A stretch of 37,154 nt of DNA from an uncultured Spirochaetaceae bacterium (GTDB taxonomy: Bacteria; Spirochaetota; Spirochaetia; Treponematales; Treponemataceae). Below are positions 1 through 7,037 of this stretch, piece by piece (positions within the stretch are counted from its first letter, which is position 1; the number at the start of each line of letters is the position of its first letter). The stretch lies in NCBI GenBank assembly GCA_902792795.1, contig CADBBB010000022.1:1-37154 (forward strand), read 5' to 3'. A program made the translations under genes and the position numbers. The notes below the pieces were generated by a model. It did not search any database and was not told the origin of the DNA. It saw only the letters and a program-made list of their open reading frames with translations.

Positions 1-1
1 G

Positions 2-541
2 GATCTTCTTAAAAAGGGAAAAATCGTTTTGCTCCTAAACCAAGACGTTTTGATTCGCGACGTGGCCGCTCCGCTAAAGGACGACGCATACTACACCGCT
101 TACAGAAACGTCCGCCAGTACCCGCTCAAAAAACCGGGCGCGGACGCGATTGACGACAGCCCGGAAGGAATTCGCTTTACATACAATTTGAAATTCATAG
201 CCGACAGTCCGGAGCTTTTGCCTGAGGAACTTCCGCGCATCACGGAATTGGCGGAACTCCTAAAAACCGCGCTGGACGACAACGCCTTCACGATTTTTGT
301 CGCCGGCCACACGGCGGACATCGGCCAACCCGCAAACCAAATGAGCCTTTCCATCGACAGAACGCAAACCATCATCAATCTTTTGATCGAGCGCGGCTTG
401 GACAAAAATCTTTTCAGCTACCGGGGCTACGGCGAAACCCAGCCTGTCGGCGACAACAGCACAAAGGAAGGCCGCGCGCAAAACCGCCGCGTCGAAATCA
501 CCTTGAGGCCGCGCGCCACTTACATCCAAAGAAGCTGGTAG
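2..541 (+). CDS. OmpA-family peptidoglycan-binding domain protein, 5' truncated
   Basis: The reading frame is open through the left edge, so this is the C-terminal part of a longer protein; a TTG at 29 is only an internal codon. The last 110 residues form an OmpA/MotB-like domain, which in this family holds the outer membrane or a motor to peptidoglycan. Visible hallmarks are FVAGHTADIG, then LSIDRTQTIINLL, then YRGYGETQPVGDN and the closing QNRRVEITL, matching the family pattern of a D/R pair that binds diaminopimelate. What lies N-terminal (barrel, repeats or lipobox) is outside the window. The stop codon TAG lies inside the base of a large palindrome that starts at 536. Family assignment is secure; the specific protein is not. 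Confidence 0.85.
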   Translation, partial: DLLKKGKIVLLLNQDVLIRDVAAPLKDDAYYTAYRNVRQYPLKKPGADAIDDSPEGIRFTYNLKFIADSPELLPEELPRITELAELLKTALDDNAFTIFVAGHTADIGQPANQMSLSIDRTQTIINLLIERGLDKNLFSYRGYGETQPVGDNSTKEGRAQNRRVEITLRPRATYIQRSW

Positions 542-710
542 AAGAAAAAAAACAAACACTCCCAGTTGCGGCTGCGCCCGACGGAACCGCTAGCTAGCGT
601 CGCTACTCGCTGTTTGCGCTTGAAACTATTTAACGCTGCCGCTTTCGCGTCAGCCGCAAACAGAGAGTTTCCGTCGGCCGCTCCGCACCTTCGCGTGTTT
701 TTCTTCACCA
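536..710. repeat. Large imperfect palindrome P1, with end boxes shared with 10713-10864
   Basis: Left end TGGTAGAAGAAAAA... then AAACACTCCCAGT (554-566); right end CCTTCGCGTGTTTT (688-701) followed by CTTCACCA. The ends are inverted copies of each other. Inside, CCGACGGAA (579-587) pairs with TTCCGTCGG, and ACTCgCTGTTTGCG (605-618) pairs with CGCAAACAGaGAGT (655-668). No gene fits the spacer 542-951. The OmpA-like stop codon is within the left end. Both end boxes recur at 10713-10864 with unrelated but again self-complementary arms. Confidence 0.7.
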
Positions 711-955
711 GACAAAAATGTTGGAAGCGGCCAAGCCGTTCGCTGACGGGTCCTTCCAAGTCTTTTTTTTCTGCGTCTCATTCCTTTGGAATGAGGCCTC
801 TCAAGGCATTGCAGTCGCGCTTACGCGCTCCGCCCGGCTCCCGCCAAATTGGTCCGCGGTTTTATTTTTTTTCACCAGCCAAAAAGGTTGAGACCGCCAG
901 CCGCCCCGCGCCTTTGCGTGTTTTTTTTATTATCTTCCACAACCAAAACGGTTAG
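704..955. repeat. Three spaced direct repeats, TTCACCAgcCAAAAAgGTTG type
   Basis: Units at 704-723, 871-890 and 934-955. The first two agree at 18 of 20 positions and the third is more diverged. Each unit follows a T-rich run. On the minus strand the third contains the stop codon of the pseudouridine synthase gene and a small AACC/GGTT hairpin. Between units one and two lie a perfect hairpin (778-794, TCATTCC/GGAATGA) and a block at 743-776 that is nearly identical to 8151-8184. The stretch 542-951 is otherwise without a gene. Confidence 0.55.
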
Positions 956-2052
956 AGGAGCGCGGAAAACTCAGGCGGCAGCGGGGCTTCAAAATGAAGG
1001 GGCTGGCCGCTTATGGGATGCGGCAAATCCAAGACATGAGCGTGCAAGAAAATCCGCTCCGCCGGGCGGCCGCCGTAAAGAACGTCGCCCAAAATTGGAA
1101 GGCCGCTTTGCGCAAGGTGGACGCGAATTTGATGGGTGCGGCCCGTCAAAAGTTTGGCCTGGACAAAAACTAGGCCGTCTTTTTTTTGCAAAATCTTAAA
1201 GTCCGTGCGGGCGAATTTTCCGCCCTTCTCTTTTGGAACAAAACCCCACTTGGCGGCCTGGCTCTTTGGCGAAACGCGGCCCAAATAGTTTTGAACGGAA
1301 AAAGAATCTTTTTCCTGGCCAAAAATGGCGGCCGCTTTTTGGCCGTGACTAGAATTGTTTGCAAGACCAAAACTGCCGGCGGACGCGCAAATGGCCGCGT
1401 AAATCTTTTGAGCCGCCCTCTCCGACTTGCCAGCAAGCTCCGCCCCGGACGAGTCGAACGCGGCGAAAAGCGCGGCGTTGGCGGCCCGTTGCTTGGAGAA
1501 CAAAATCACGCCGCTTGTGTCGCGGTCAAGACGGTGAACCATTCCGCAATAGGGCGGATTTTTTTCCAAGCCGATTTTTTTGTGCAAGTACCTAACCGCC
1601 GCCGCCTGCAAGTTGTCGCGGTCGCGGGCGAATGTCGCCTCGGACGGAAAGCGCGGCGGCTTGTTGACTACGATTATCGCGTCGTCCTCGTATAAAACGC
1701 GCGAGTCGTCCAGCTCAAATTTTATGTCGTCGTTTTCTTTTTGGTAGAAGAATTTTTCTTTGTCAATAAAGACCTTGACACGCGCGTTTTTTTTGAGAAA
1801 AAGCGAAGGGTTTTTGCAAAGAAAAAAAGCGCCGCCGCGCGCGTCTTGGGCTTGCGAGGGAGCTTGACTCACCCATACGTTTTGGCTAAAAATCAGGCGG
1901 CGGATTTTGGAATTGCTCACGGCGCTATTTGCGGCCGCCGATTCTTGGGCTTGCGGCGATTCTTCCGCGCCCAAAAGCTTTGGCAATTCCCGCCGCAAAA
2001 ATTCATTTAGGGTCGCCGCGTTTTGGACGGCAAGAACAATTTCTTGGCTCAT
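952..2052 (-). CDS. RluA-family pseudouridine synthase
   Basis: A 366-residue protein that should isomerise uridine to pseudouridine in rRNA or tRNA. The catalytic motif HRLDRDTSG is plain near residue 173, preceded by the YEDDAIIVVNKPP motif that opens the RluA catalytic fold, and followed by LLTGRTHQIRVHLA and GDVLYGG. About 60 residues between the catalytic block and the RTDF strand look like an insertion rich in Ala/Ser/Gln. The first 110 residues could hold a poor S4-like domain but I see no firm match. The start codon overlaps the stop of the upstream gene by 4 nt (ATGA), so the two are translationally coupled in an asnA-led operon. Which RNA position is modified cannot be told. Confidence 0.88.
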   Translation of the reverse strand: MSQEIVLAVQNAATLNEFLRRELPKLLGAEESPQAQESAAANSAVSNSKIRRLIFSQNVWVSQAPSQAQDARGGAFFLCKNPSLFLKKNARVKVFIDKEKFFYQKENDDIKFELDDSRVLYEDDAIIVVNKPPRFPSEATFARDRDNLQAAAVRYLHKKIGLEKNPPYCGMVHRLDRDTSGVILFSKQRAANAALFAAFDSSGAELAGKSERAAQKIYAAICASAGSFGLANNSSHGQKAAAIFGQEKDSFSVQNYLGRVSPKSQAAKWGFVPKEKGGKFARTDFKILQKKDGLVFVQAKLLTGRTHQIRVHLAQSGLPILGDVLYGGRPAERIFLHAHVLDLPHPISGQPLHFEAPLPPEFSALL

Positions 2053-3026
2053 AAAATTTTAAAGGCAGGCTCTCCGCCGGCGTCGTAAACTCGGACACGG
2101 CAGTCTTCCATGCAAACGTTCTCTTCAAAAGAGACAATGTCAAAAGCGGCGGGACCAAGCAAGTCGTCCGGGCTAAAGCTCAAGTCCAGCTCGCCTTCCT
2201 CCCCCTCGCCGGCCAAGCGCGAAAAAGCTCCGTTGATTCTAACGACGTCGGCAACAACAGGAAGCAGGCGTTCCAAGCGCTTTTCGGAATACTTTTCTTC
2301 CAAAAAGATAAGCTGCATTTTTTCTATCTCTTTGTGAGCCAGCTCCGTTCCGCTGGCCCCAAAAGCGCAATTGTTGCAGCGCTGCCATTCCGCGAAGTCG
2401 GAAAAGAATTTTGAAGGCGCGATTTTAAGCGGCTTCAACACCGAATTGAACCACGGCACAGCGCGGCCTTCCGAATAAAAAACGCTTATGGCGTAGGCGA
2501 CGTCGCGCGCCCAAGTTATGTCCTGGCTGGAAAAGACGGCGGAATTTTTGGCTTCCCTTTGTTCCGAATAAAGCTGGGCAAAGTCGATGTGGTTTGGATA
2601 AAGCGGAAGGGCAAAATCAATGCGGTCGCGAAAGGCCTTGACGGAATCGCCGTCGGCGCGGGCCCAGTCCATCAAAAAGCCAAAGACGATTCCCGCGTTG
2701 TTCAAGAGCGCGGCTTTTTTAGAAAAAAGTTTTTTGTCCAAAAAAAATTTTTGTCCGGGCTCGCCATGCATAAAAATGTCGACCGAGCAAAAAAGGTTTT
2801 GCAAAAGGCCCGCGATTTCCGCGTCGATGACTTGCGCGCTCGCGGGAATCGAAATGTAAACGTCGGGAGCAAGGCGCGCGGCTTTTTTTATAAAATCCGC
2901 CAGCGCCTTTTTGTCGTTGGAAAAGCGGGCGTCATGCAGCGTGAATTCCGTTATGCCCCTTTTTGCAAAAGACGCCAATTCAGAGTCTATGTTTGAAAGG
3001 TCAAAATTGTATTCGCCCTGCTTCAA
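2049..3026 (-). CDS. Hypothetical protein, possible TIM-barrel remnant of radical SAM type
   Basis: A 325-residue soluble protein, not firmly recognised. The N-terminal half reads like the later strands of a radical-SAM or related TIM barrel: ITEFTLHDARF, then a helix, then VYISIPASAQVID, then SVDIFMHGEPGQKF, and GFLMDWARADGDS. The CxxxCxxC motif that would bind the iron-sulfur cluster is absent. Cysteines occur as RCNNC near residue 219 and in CMEDC near the C-terminus, which might bind metal. It sits 9 bp downstream of asnA and overlaps the pseudouridine synthase by ATGA, so it is the middle gene of a three-gene operon. Its role is unknown; the radical SAM relation is an inference from sequence flavour only. 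Confidence 0.7.
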   Translation of the reverse strand: MKQGEYNFDLSNIDSELASFAKRGITEFTLHDARFSNDKKALADFIKKAARLAPDVYISIPASAQVIDAEIAGLLQNLFCSVDIFMHGEPGQKFFLDKKLFSKKAALLNNAGIVFGFLMDWARADGDSVKAFRDRIDFALPLYPNHIDFAQLYSEQREAKNSAVFSSQDITWARDVAYAISVFYSEGRAVPWFNSVLKPLKIAPSKFFSDFAEWQRCNNCAFGASGTELAHKEIEKMQLIFLEEKYSEKRLERLLPVVADVVRINGAFSRLAGEGEEGELDLSFSPDDLLGPAAFDIVSFEENVCMEDCRVRVYDAGGEPAFKIL

Positions 3027-3035
3027 GAGCGCCGC

Positions 3036-4082
3036 CTAGTTAAGCTGCAAAAGCTTTATGCCGCGCTTTTTGCAGTCGGCCAAAATTTCTTCCGACCAAA
3101 TGCTAACTTGCGTCTCGCCGATGTGCGCCTTTTTAAGCAGGAACATGCACAAGCGCGACTGTCCGATTCCGCCGCCCAAGGTTTGGGTAAGCTGACCCTT
3201 GAGAAGCTTTGAATGGAACATCAATTTTTCGCGGTCCTCGCAGCCGCGCTCCTTTAGCTGCGCGCGCAAAGAGTCTTGGTTGACGCGGATTCCCATGGAG
3301 CTGAGCTCAAAGGGCTGCTGCAAAACTTCGTTCCAAACGATGATGTCGCCGTTCAAGCCCTTGTGGCCGTCGCCGGTCTCGGTAATCCAGTCGTCGTAGT
3401 CGGGCGCGCGGCCGTCGTGAGGCTTTCCGTCGGCCAGCTTGGCTCCAATTCCCGTGATGAAAATGGCGCCGTATTTCTTGGCCGCCTCGCACTCGCGCTC
3501 TTTGGGAGTGAGGCTGGGGAACTCGCGCTGCAAGTCGTCGCTGAACAAAAATTTAATGTTCTCGGGCAGCGCGGGCTTTAGTTTTGGATAAAAGTCATAA
3601 ACGTAAAATTCCGCGCGCTTAATGCAGCGGTAAACCTTCTTTACGATTTCGTGCAAAAAGAAAACCGTGCGGTCAACGTCGTTAATCGCCATCTCCCAGT
3701 CCCACTGGTCAACGTAAAGCGAGTGAATAGCGTCCATTTGGTCGTCGGGGCGAATGGCGTTCATGTCGGTGTAAATGCCAAAGCCCGGTTGGAGCTCCAG
3801 CTCCGTCACTTTAAGGCGCTTCCATTTTGCGAGCGACTGGACAATTTCCAGTTTTTGGTCTCCCAGCGTCTTTACCGGAAAGCGGACGGGCCGCTCCACT
3901 CCGTTAAGGTCGTCATTGACGCCGGTTCCGCTTCGCACAAAAAGCGGCGCGGTGACTCGGGTCAGGTTCAATTCAGTTGAAAGGGCTGTTTGAAAAAAGT
4001 TCTTCAAAAGAACAATCGCGTGTTCGGTTTCTTTTTCGCCAAGAAGCGGCTTGTAGTTTTTTGGGTAGATTTCCTTTGACAT
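3036..4082 (-). CDS. asnA: Aspartate--ammonia ligase (AsnA)
   Basis: This 348-residue enzyme makes asparagine from aspartate, ammonia and ATP in the cytoplasm and is related to class II aminoacyl-tRNA synthetases. Family features read directly: VTAPLFVRSGTGVNDDLNG near the N-terminus, PVKTLGDQKLEIVQSLAKWKR, the YTDMNAIRPDD segment, HSLYVDQWDWE, and the C-terminal TLGGGIGQSRLCM motif. Length matches the family (about 330-350). The start at 4082 has an AAGGA-type ribosome site about 8 nt upstream and lies downstream of a good sigma70-type promoter. It leads an operon with the two following minus-strand genes. Confidence 0.96.
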   Translation of the reverse strand: MSKEIYPKNYKPLLGEKETEHAIVLLKNFFQTALSTELNLTRVTAPLFVRSGTGVNDDLNGVERPVRFPVKTLGDQKLEIVQSLAKWKRLKVTELELQPGFGIYTDMNAIRPDDQMDAIHSLYVDQWDWEMAINDVDRTVFFLHEIVKKVYRCIKRAEFYVYDFYPKLKPALPENIKFLFSDDLQREFPSLTPKERECEAAKKYGAIFITGIGAKLADGKPHDGRAPDYDDWITETGDGHKGLNGDIIVWNEVLQQPFELSSMGIRVNQDSLRAQLKERGCEDREKLMFHSKLLKGQLTQTLGGGIGQSRLCMFLLKKAHIGETQVSIWSEEILADCKKRGIKLLQLN

Positions 4083-4108
4083 ATTCGGTTTCCTTATTAA
4101 CCTTTTAT

Positions 4109-4137
4109 ATTCTAGCGCGAATTCATTTTTTTTACAA
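4109..4137 (-). promoter_or_regulatory. Sigma70-type promoter for asnA operon
   Basis: Read on the minus strand: TTGTAA (-35, 4137-4132), 17-bp spacer, TAGAAT (-10, 4114-4109). The asnA start codon is 26 bp downstream. Confidence 0.65.
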
Positions 4138-4145
4138 TAGAACTA

Positions 4146-5051
4146 TTATGAAAGACCAAAAAACGCGCGGGAGTTTTCATAAACAGTTTGGGCAAGCGCC
4201 TCCGCGCCAACGCCCCGCGCGTCCGCCACAAAATTGTAGGTGTGTTCTATGTAGTTTGGGTTGTTGGGCTTTCCTCTCATCGGAACGGGAGCCAAGTAAG
4301 GCGCGTCGGTTTCAAGCAAAAGCCTGTCCTTGGGAACGTAGGCGGCAAGCGCGCGCGCCTCCTCCATCTTGGACTTTTTGGCGTAAGTGATTGAGCCGCT
4401 AAAGCTTATGACGCAGCCCAAATCCAAAAAGGCGCGCGCCTCCTCCAAACCGTAAGAGTAGCAATGAATCACGCAGCGCCCGCCATAGCCGCTTTCCTTC
4501 ACGCACTCCAAAGTTTCCGCCGCCGCGTCGCGGGAATGAACGATTACCGGCAAATCCAATTCTTTTGCCAATTCCAGTTGCGCCATAAAAAGCTCGCGCT
4601 CGGCCTCCACCATCGCCGCGTCAAAGTCGTCCTCACAGCGATTGTCGACGCCGCTTGGGTTCCAGTGGTGGTCCAAGCCGCACTCGCCGAGCGCGCAAAG
4701 CTTTTTTCTAAAGGGGTCGGAAGAGGCGCGGGCGGCCAAAATGTTTTTCTTTAGCGTCTCCACGCAGGCGGCGCGGTTTTTGATTGAGTCGGGGTCGGGC
4801 CAAATTCCGGCGGAAAAATATAAAAACTTTTTGCAGGCGTCGACGGCGGCCTTTCCCTCCGCTCCGCCGCGCTCCATCAGCGCGAAGGTCTTTTCAAACA
4901 ATTCCTGCCGCGAGCGCAAATCGTCGCAATCGGTTCCAATGTCAAGCGCGAACCTAAAGCCGGACTTGGCCATCTCTTCAAGGACGCGCCGCCTTGTCCA
5001 TTCCTCGTCCTCGCGCAAACTAGCAAAATGAAAATGGGTGTCTGAACGCAT
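4146..5051 (-). CDS. tatD: TatD-family metal-dependent deoxyribonuclease
   Basis: A 301-residue TIM-barrel hydrolase. Metal ligands are visible in order: DTHFHF at residues 4-9, a Glu in ALGECGLDHHW, the His of VIVHSRDAAAETL, the His in CVIHCYSYG, and the Asp in LLLETDAPYLAP. In the family these bind two divalent metals and the enzymes act as 3'-5' exonucleases or DNases in DNA repair. An insertion between the first two motifs (about residues 30-100) makes it a bit longer than E. coli TatD (about 260). The gene stands alone, with the asnA promoter just beyond its stop and a tRNA gene diverging upstream. Confidence 0.92.
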   Translation of the reverse strand: MRSDTHFHFASLREDEEWTRRRVLEEMAKSGFRFALDIGTDCDDLRSRQELFEKTFALMERGGAEGKAAVDACKKFLYFSAGIWPDPDSIKNRAACVETLKKNILAARASSDPFRKKLCALGECGLDHHWNPSGVDNRCEDDFDAAMVEAERELFMAQLELAKELDLPVIVHSRDAAAETLECVKESGYGGRCVIHCYSYGLEEARAFLDLGCVISFSGSITYAKKSKMEEARALAAYVPKDRLLLETDAPYLAPVPMRGKPNNPNYIEHTYNFVADARGVGAEALAQTVYENSRAFFGLS

Positions 5052-5080
5052 GCCGCCATTTTATCAAATCGCGCGACGTC

Positions 5081-5109
5081 TTGCAATTGCGCCCAAAAAG
5101 CGCTAGGAT
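5081..5109 (+). promoter_or_regulatory. Promoter for tRNA-Leu
   Basis: TTGCAA (5081-5086), 17-bp spacer, TAGGAT (5104-5109), 9 bp before the first base of the tRNA. The -10 is weak, but position and spacing fit. Confidence 0.55.
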
Positions 5110-5118
5110 ACTTGCATT

Positions 5119-5204
5119 GCCGAAATGGTGGAATTGGTAGACACAAGGGACTTAAAATCCCTCGGCCGTAAAAGGCCGTGCCGGTTCAATCCCGGTTTTC
5201 GGCA
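5119..5204 (+). tRNA. tRNA-Leu (anticodon UAA)
   Basis: Acceptor stem GCCGAAA (5119-5125) pairs with TTTCGGC (5197-5203), discriminator base A. The anticodon arm AGGGA-CTTAAAA-TCCCT gives anticodon TAA. A long variable arm (CGGCCGT/AAAGGCCGT region) makes it class II as expected for leucine, and the T loop GGTTCAATCCC is canonical. At 86 nt it has the normal length. CCA is not encoded; the bases after the discriminator are GATATG. Confidence 0.97.
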
Positions 5205-5212
5205 GATATGGT

Positions 5213-5244
5213 AAAAAAAATCCGCCGATCGGCGGATTTTTTTT
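5213..5244. terminator. Bidirectional intrinsic terminator
   Basis: A perfect stem TCCGCCGATCGGCGGA flanked by eight A and eight T residues. It can end the tRNA transcript on the plus strand and the hypothetical-gene transcript coming from the right on the minus strand. Confidence 0.9.
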
Positions 5245-5275
5245 ATTTGACTTTTGAAAAGAGCTCGGCTATTGC
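5243..5275 (-). pseudogene. Orphan copy of the C-terminal end of the neighbouring gene
   Basis: On the minus strand these 33 bases encode AIAELFSKVK and a stop, next to EMAELYSKVK and a stop at the end of the gene at 5347-5808. Differences fall largely at third codon positions, so the copy diverged under coding constraint. It is out of frame with that gene and lies between a double-hairpin repeat and the terminator. It looks like the last trace of a tandem paralogue. Confidence 0.6.
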
Positions 5276-5349
5276 GGCGCGATAATCTTATTCGCGCCGC
5301 AAAAGGAACGAGTCAAGGCCTTGAGCGAAGCGTGCCTTGACCGTTCCTA
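5272..5349 (-). repeat. Double-hairpin element B1, including a stop codon
   Basis: Hairpin A: AGGAACG (5304-5310) with CGTTCCT (5342-5348) and GTCAAGGC (5312-5319) with GCCTTGAC (5334-5341), one bulged base and a 14-nt loop. Hairpin B: TTGCGGCGCGA (5272-5282) with TCGCGCCGCAA (5292-5302). The stop codon TAG of the gene to the right (5349-5347) forms part of hairpin A. Nearly identical, in reverse complement, to 12582-12658. Confidence 0.85.
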
Positions 5350-5808
5350 TTTAACTTTGGAATAAAGCTCGGCCATTTCGCCGCGCCATTCAAGCGGGTT
5401 GTTCTTGTCTTCCCACTCAATTGTCTTTTCGATTTTAAAATGCCGCGTGTCGGAAGGATTCTCGCGCGAGATTACCGCAAAGCGGCCCTGCCCGATGTAA
5501 GCCACGCTCTGGTTTGGAGCCAATGTTTCCGACTCTGAAAGTTTTTTTAAGACGCAGTCAAAGTGCGCGGGCTTTCCGCTGGCCTTGTCGCAAATCGCGC
5601 TGGCCATGTCCTCAATCGGCTTTTCGCAAATCGGACACACAACCTGCCTCGCCTTAAATTCGCGAATCGCGCTTTCGCGCGCGGCTATGTCCGCCTGAGT
5701 CTCTGGATTAAAACGAGGTCTCGGCGCCGGCTTGGGTTCCGGCCTTGCCGAAGCCCAAGGGCTCTTTTGCCTATTGTTTCTTCTGTTGTTTCTGTCTCTT
5801 CTTCCCAT
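5347..5808 (-). CDS. Conserved-type hypothetical protein with a CPIC zinc-knuckle-like motif
   Basis: A 153-residue basic protein. Residues 1-40 are rich in Arg, Asn and Pro and probably disordered. Then comes VVCPICEKPIEDMASAICDK with HFDC further on, giving four cysteines and a histidine that could hold zinc (CxxC ... C ... HxxC). The rest includes YIGQGRFAVISREN, FKIEKTIEW and a short C-terminal helix. I do not recognise a named family; the composition suggests an RNA-binding or regulatory role, but this is a guess. Its start touches the stop of the upstream gene (1-nt overlap, TAATG). A repeat hairpin begins at its stop codon. Confidence 0.75.
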   Translation of the reverse strand: MGRRDRNNRRNNRQKSPWASARPEPKPAPRPRFNPETQADIAARESAIREFKARQVVCPICEKPIEDMASAICDKASGKPAHFDCVLKKLSESETLAPNQSVAYIGQGRFAVISRENPSDTRHFKIEKTIEWEDKNNPLEWRGEMAELYSKVK

Positions 5809-6026
5809 TACAAATACAATCCTTCCCTTGAATTTAAATGCAATTCGTCAGGATTGTCAACCATGTTGCGGCTTATTACGCACGCAATTCTGTTGATTGC
5901 GTTGTCAAGGTATGAAGAGTCATGAATTTTTGCCCGCAGCGCCATAAGTCTTGGAGGCAAATCGTCGTCATATTCGTATTCCGCTTCCGCAACATCATAA
6001 GGCGCAAAGTCCAACGCAGCGCTCAT
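5808..6026 (-). CDS. Small acidic hypothetical protein
   Basis: A 72-residue protein beginning MSAALDF. I choose the ATG at 6026 because GGGAGGAAG lies about 11 nt upstream; a longer version from 6056 would start inside that ribosome site. Composition is acidic (AEAEYEYDDDLPP), followed by a helical half ending in NMVDNPDELHLNSREGLYL. No domain recognised. It overlaps the next gene by one base and lies in the same direction as yraN and the ribosomal operon, so it may be the tail of that transcript. Confidence 0.65.
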   Translation of the reverse strand: MSAALDFAPYDVAEAEYEYDDDLPPRLMALRAKIHDSSYLDNAINRIACVISRNMVDNPDELHLNSREGLYL

Positions 6027-6088
6027 ATTTTTGGATCTTCCTCCCGACACCCACAAAGTTCAAGCAAGCGAAATTTCGCCGCCCCAGT

Positions 6089-6460
6089 TCAATTTTCTGA
6101 AAATGCGTTTTCAATCAGATGAACCGTCTCCAGCCCCGGAACGCCCACGGCCACAGCGTCAAATCTGATTATCTTGTTACTATATTGTCGATGATTTTTC
6201 AAAAAATATTTAGCGGTTTCTACAATCTTGCGCTGTTTTCTTTTGCCCAGTTCCTGGGCCAAAATCTCCGCGTTTCCGCCCGGAAGCGCCTTGACTTCCG
6301 CAAAAACAAGCGTGTCGCCTTTTTGCGCTATTATGTCAATCTCGCCGGAACGAATTCTGTAATTGCGACCGACGATTTCATATCCATGCTGAACATAAAA
6401 ATCCGACGCAAGGTCTTCGCCGGTCTTTCCCAAAATTTTTGTGTTTCCGGTGTTTCTCAT
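6089..6460 (-). CDS. yraN: YraN/UPF0102 family nuclease-like protein
   Basis: A 123-residue protein of the YraN family, which has a Holliday-junction-resolvase-like restriction-endonuclease fold. Family signatures read directly: GEDLASDFYVQHGYEIVGRNYR near residues 14-36, GEIDIIAQ with the conserved Glu and Asp, and VFAEVKA with the E-x-K of the putative active site. Length is typical (about 120). In many bacteria yraN sits next to rnhB downstream of rplS; here it is at the end of the rplS-side gene group with no rnhB in between. Biochemical role in the family is not established. Confidence 0.92.
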   Translation of the reverse strand: MRNTGNTKILGKTGEDLASDFYVQHGYEIVGRNYRIRSGEIDIIAQKGDTLVFAEVKALPGGNAEILAQELGKRKQRKIVETAKYFLKNHRQYSNKIIRFDAVAVGVPGLETVHLIENAFSEN

Positions 6461-6478
6461 TCTATGCGGAACTGAAGC

Positions 6479-6778
6479 TTAAATTTCCTCCAACTCTTCC
6501 AGCTCCTCAATGTCGTCTTGCGGCTTTTCGCCGTTGGCCGCGGCAAAGCGCCTTTTGTCAAAACCGGCCATGCGCTCAATGTTGCTGCCTTCGCCTTCCT
6601 CGATGGCTCGGCCTTCTGTCATCAAAAACGGAGTCTTCCATTTTTTTATCGCGGCCAAATGATACGCCTTGACGGCCTTGCCAGCCGCAAGGAACATATT
6701 TTTTCCGTCCTCAAAAAAAACAGGCGACGAAAACATCATGTTCAATTTTATCGAAGCAACATCAATTTTGCGCAACAT
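6479..6778 (-). CDS. Small protein resembling the N-terminal domain of HD-GYP proteins
   Basis: A 99-residue protein. Residues 5-50 (IDVASIKLNMMFSSPVFF, then a lysine-rich turn, then AYHLAAIKKWKTPFLMTEG) resemble the short domain that precedes HD-GYP phosphodiesterase domains, as I remember it from spirochaete proteins. No HD or GYP motif follows; the protein ends in an acidic tail (IEELEELEEI). It could be a free regulatory half or a truncated version. It overlaps the FlhB-like gene by 17 nt and is 18 nt from yraN, so it is cotranscribed with both. Confidence 0.6.
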   Translation of the reverse strand: MLRKIDVASIKLNMMFSSPVFFEDGKNMFLAAGKAVKAYHLAAIKKWKTPFLMTEGRAIEEGEGSNIERMAGFDKRRFAAANGEKPQDDIEELEELEEI

Positions 6779-7037
6779 CGTTCCGCTTCCCCTCTAATTT
6801 TAAGACAAAGGCAAAAATTTTTGCCAAGACTTCCCATGTTTCCGGAGGAACGCTCGCGCCAACTTCTTGAACGCAAAGAACCTCGGAAAGATTTTTGTCT
6901 TGGACTATCGGAATTTTTTCCTTTTCCGCAATCTCAAGAATTTTTTTTGCCAAAAAACCTTGGCCAGTCGCGGCCACCAAAGGGGCCTCGGAGCCCTTTG
7001 GGTATTTTAGCGCCGCCGCTTTCTTTTGTTCAATCAC
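6762..7037 (-). CDS. FlhB C-terminal-domain-like protein (YlqH type)
   Basis: A 91-residue protein equivalent to the cytoplasmic tail of FlhB, the substrate-specificity switch of the flagellar export gate. Visible: AAALKYPKGSEAPLVAATGQGFLAKKI, typical of the region after the NPTH cleavage site, and IPIVQDKNLSEVL. The NPTH motif is replaced, so self-cleavage is not expected. Free-standing copies of this domain occur next to a FliK-like gene downstream of rplS in Bacillus (ylqG-ylqH), the same arrangement as here. It overlaps the FliK-like gene by 4 nt (ATGA). Confidence 0.85.
   Translation of the reverse strand: MIEQKKAAALKYPKGSEAPLVAATGQGFLAKKILEIAEKEKIPIVQDKNLSEVLCVQEVGASVPPETWEVLAKIFAFVLKLEGKRNDVAQN

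Noticed and set aside
546..1199. Plus-strand open frames in the spacer and opposite the pseudouridine synthase gene
   Set aside because: They translate palindrome arms or the reverse of a well-supported gene, with Arg/Ala/Pro-rich shadow composition and no ribosome site.
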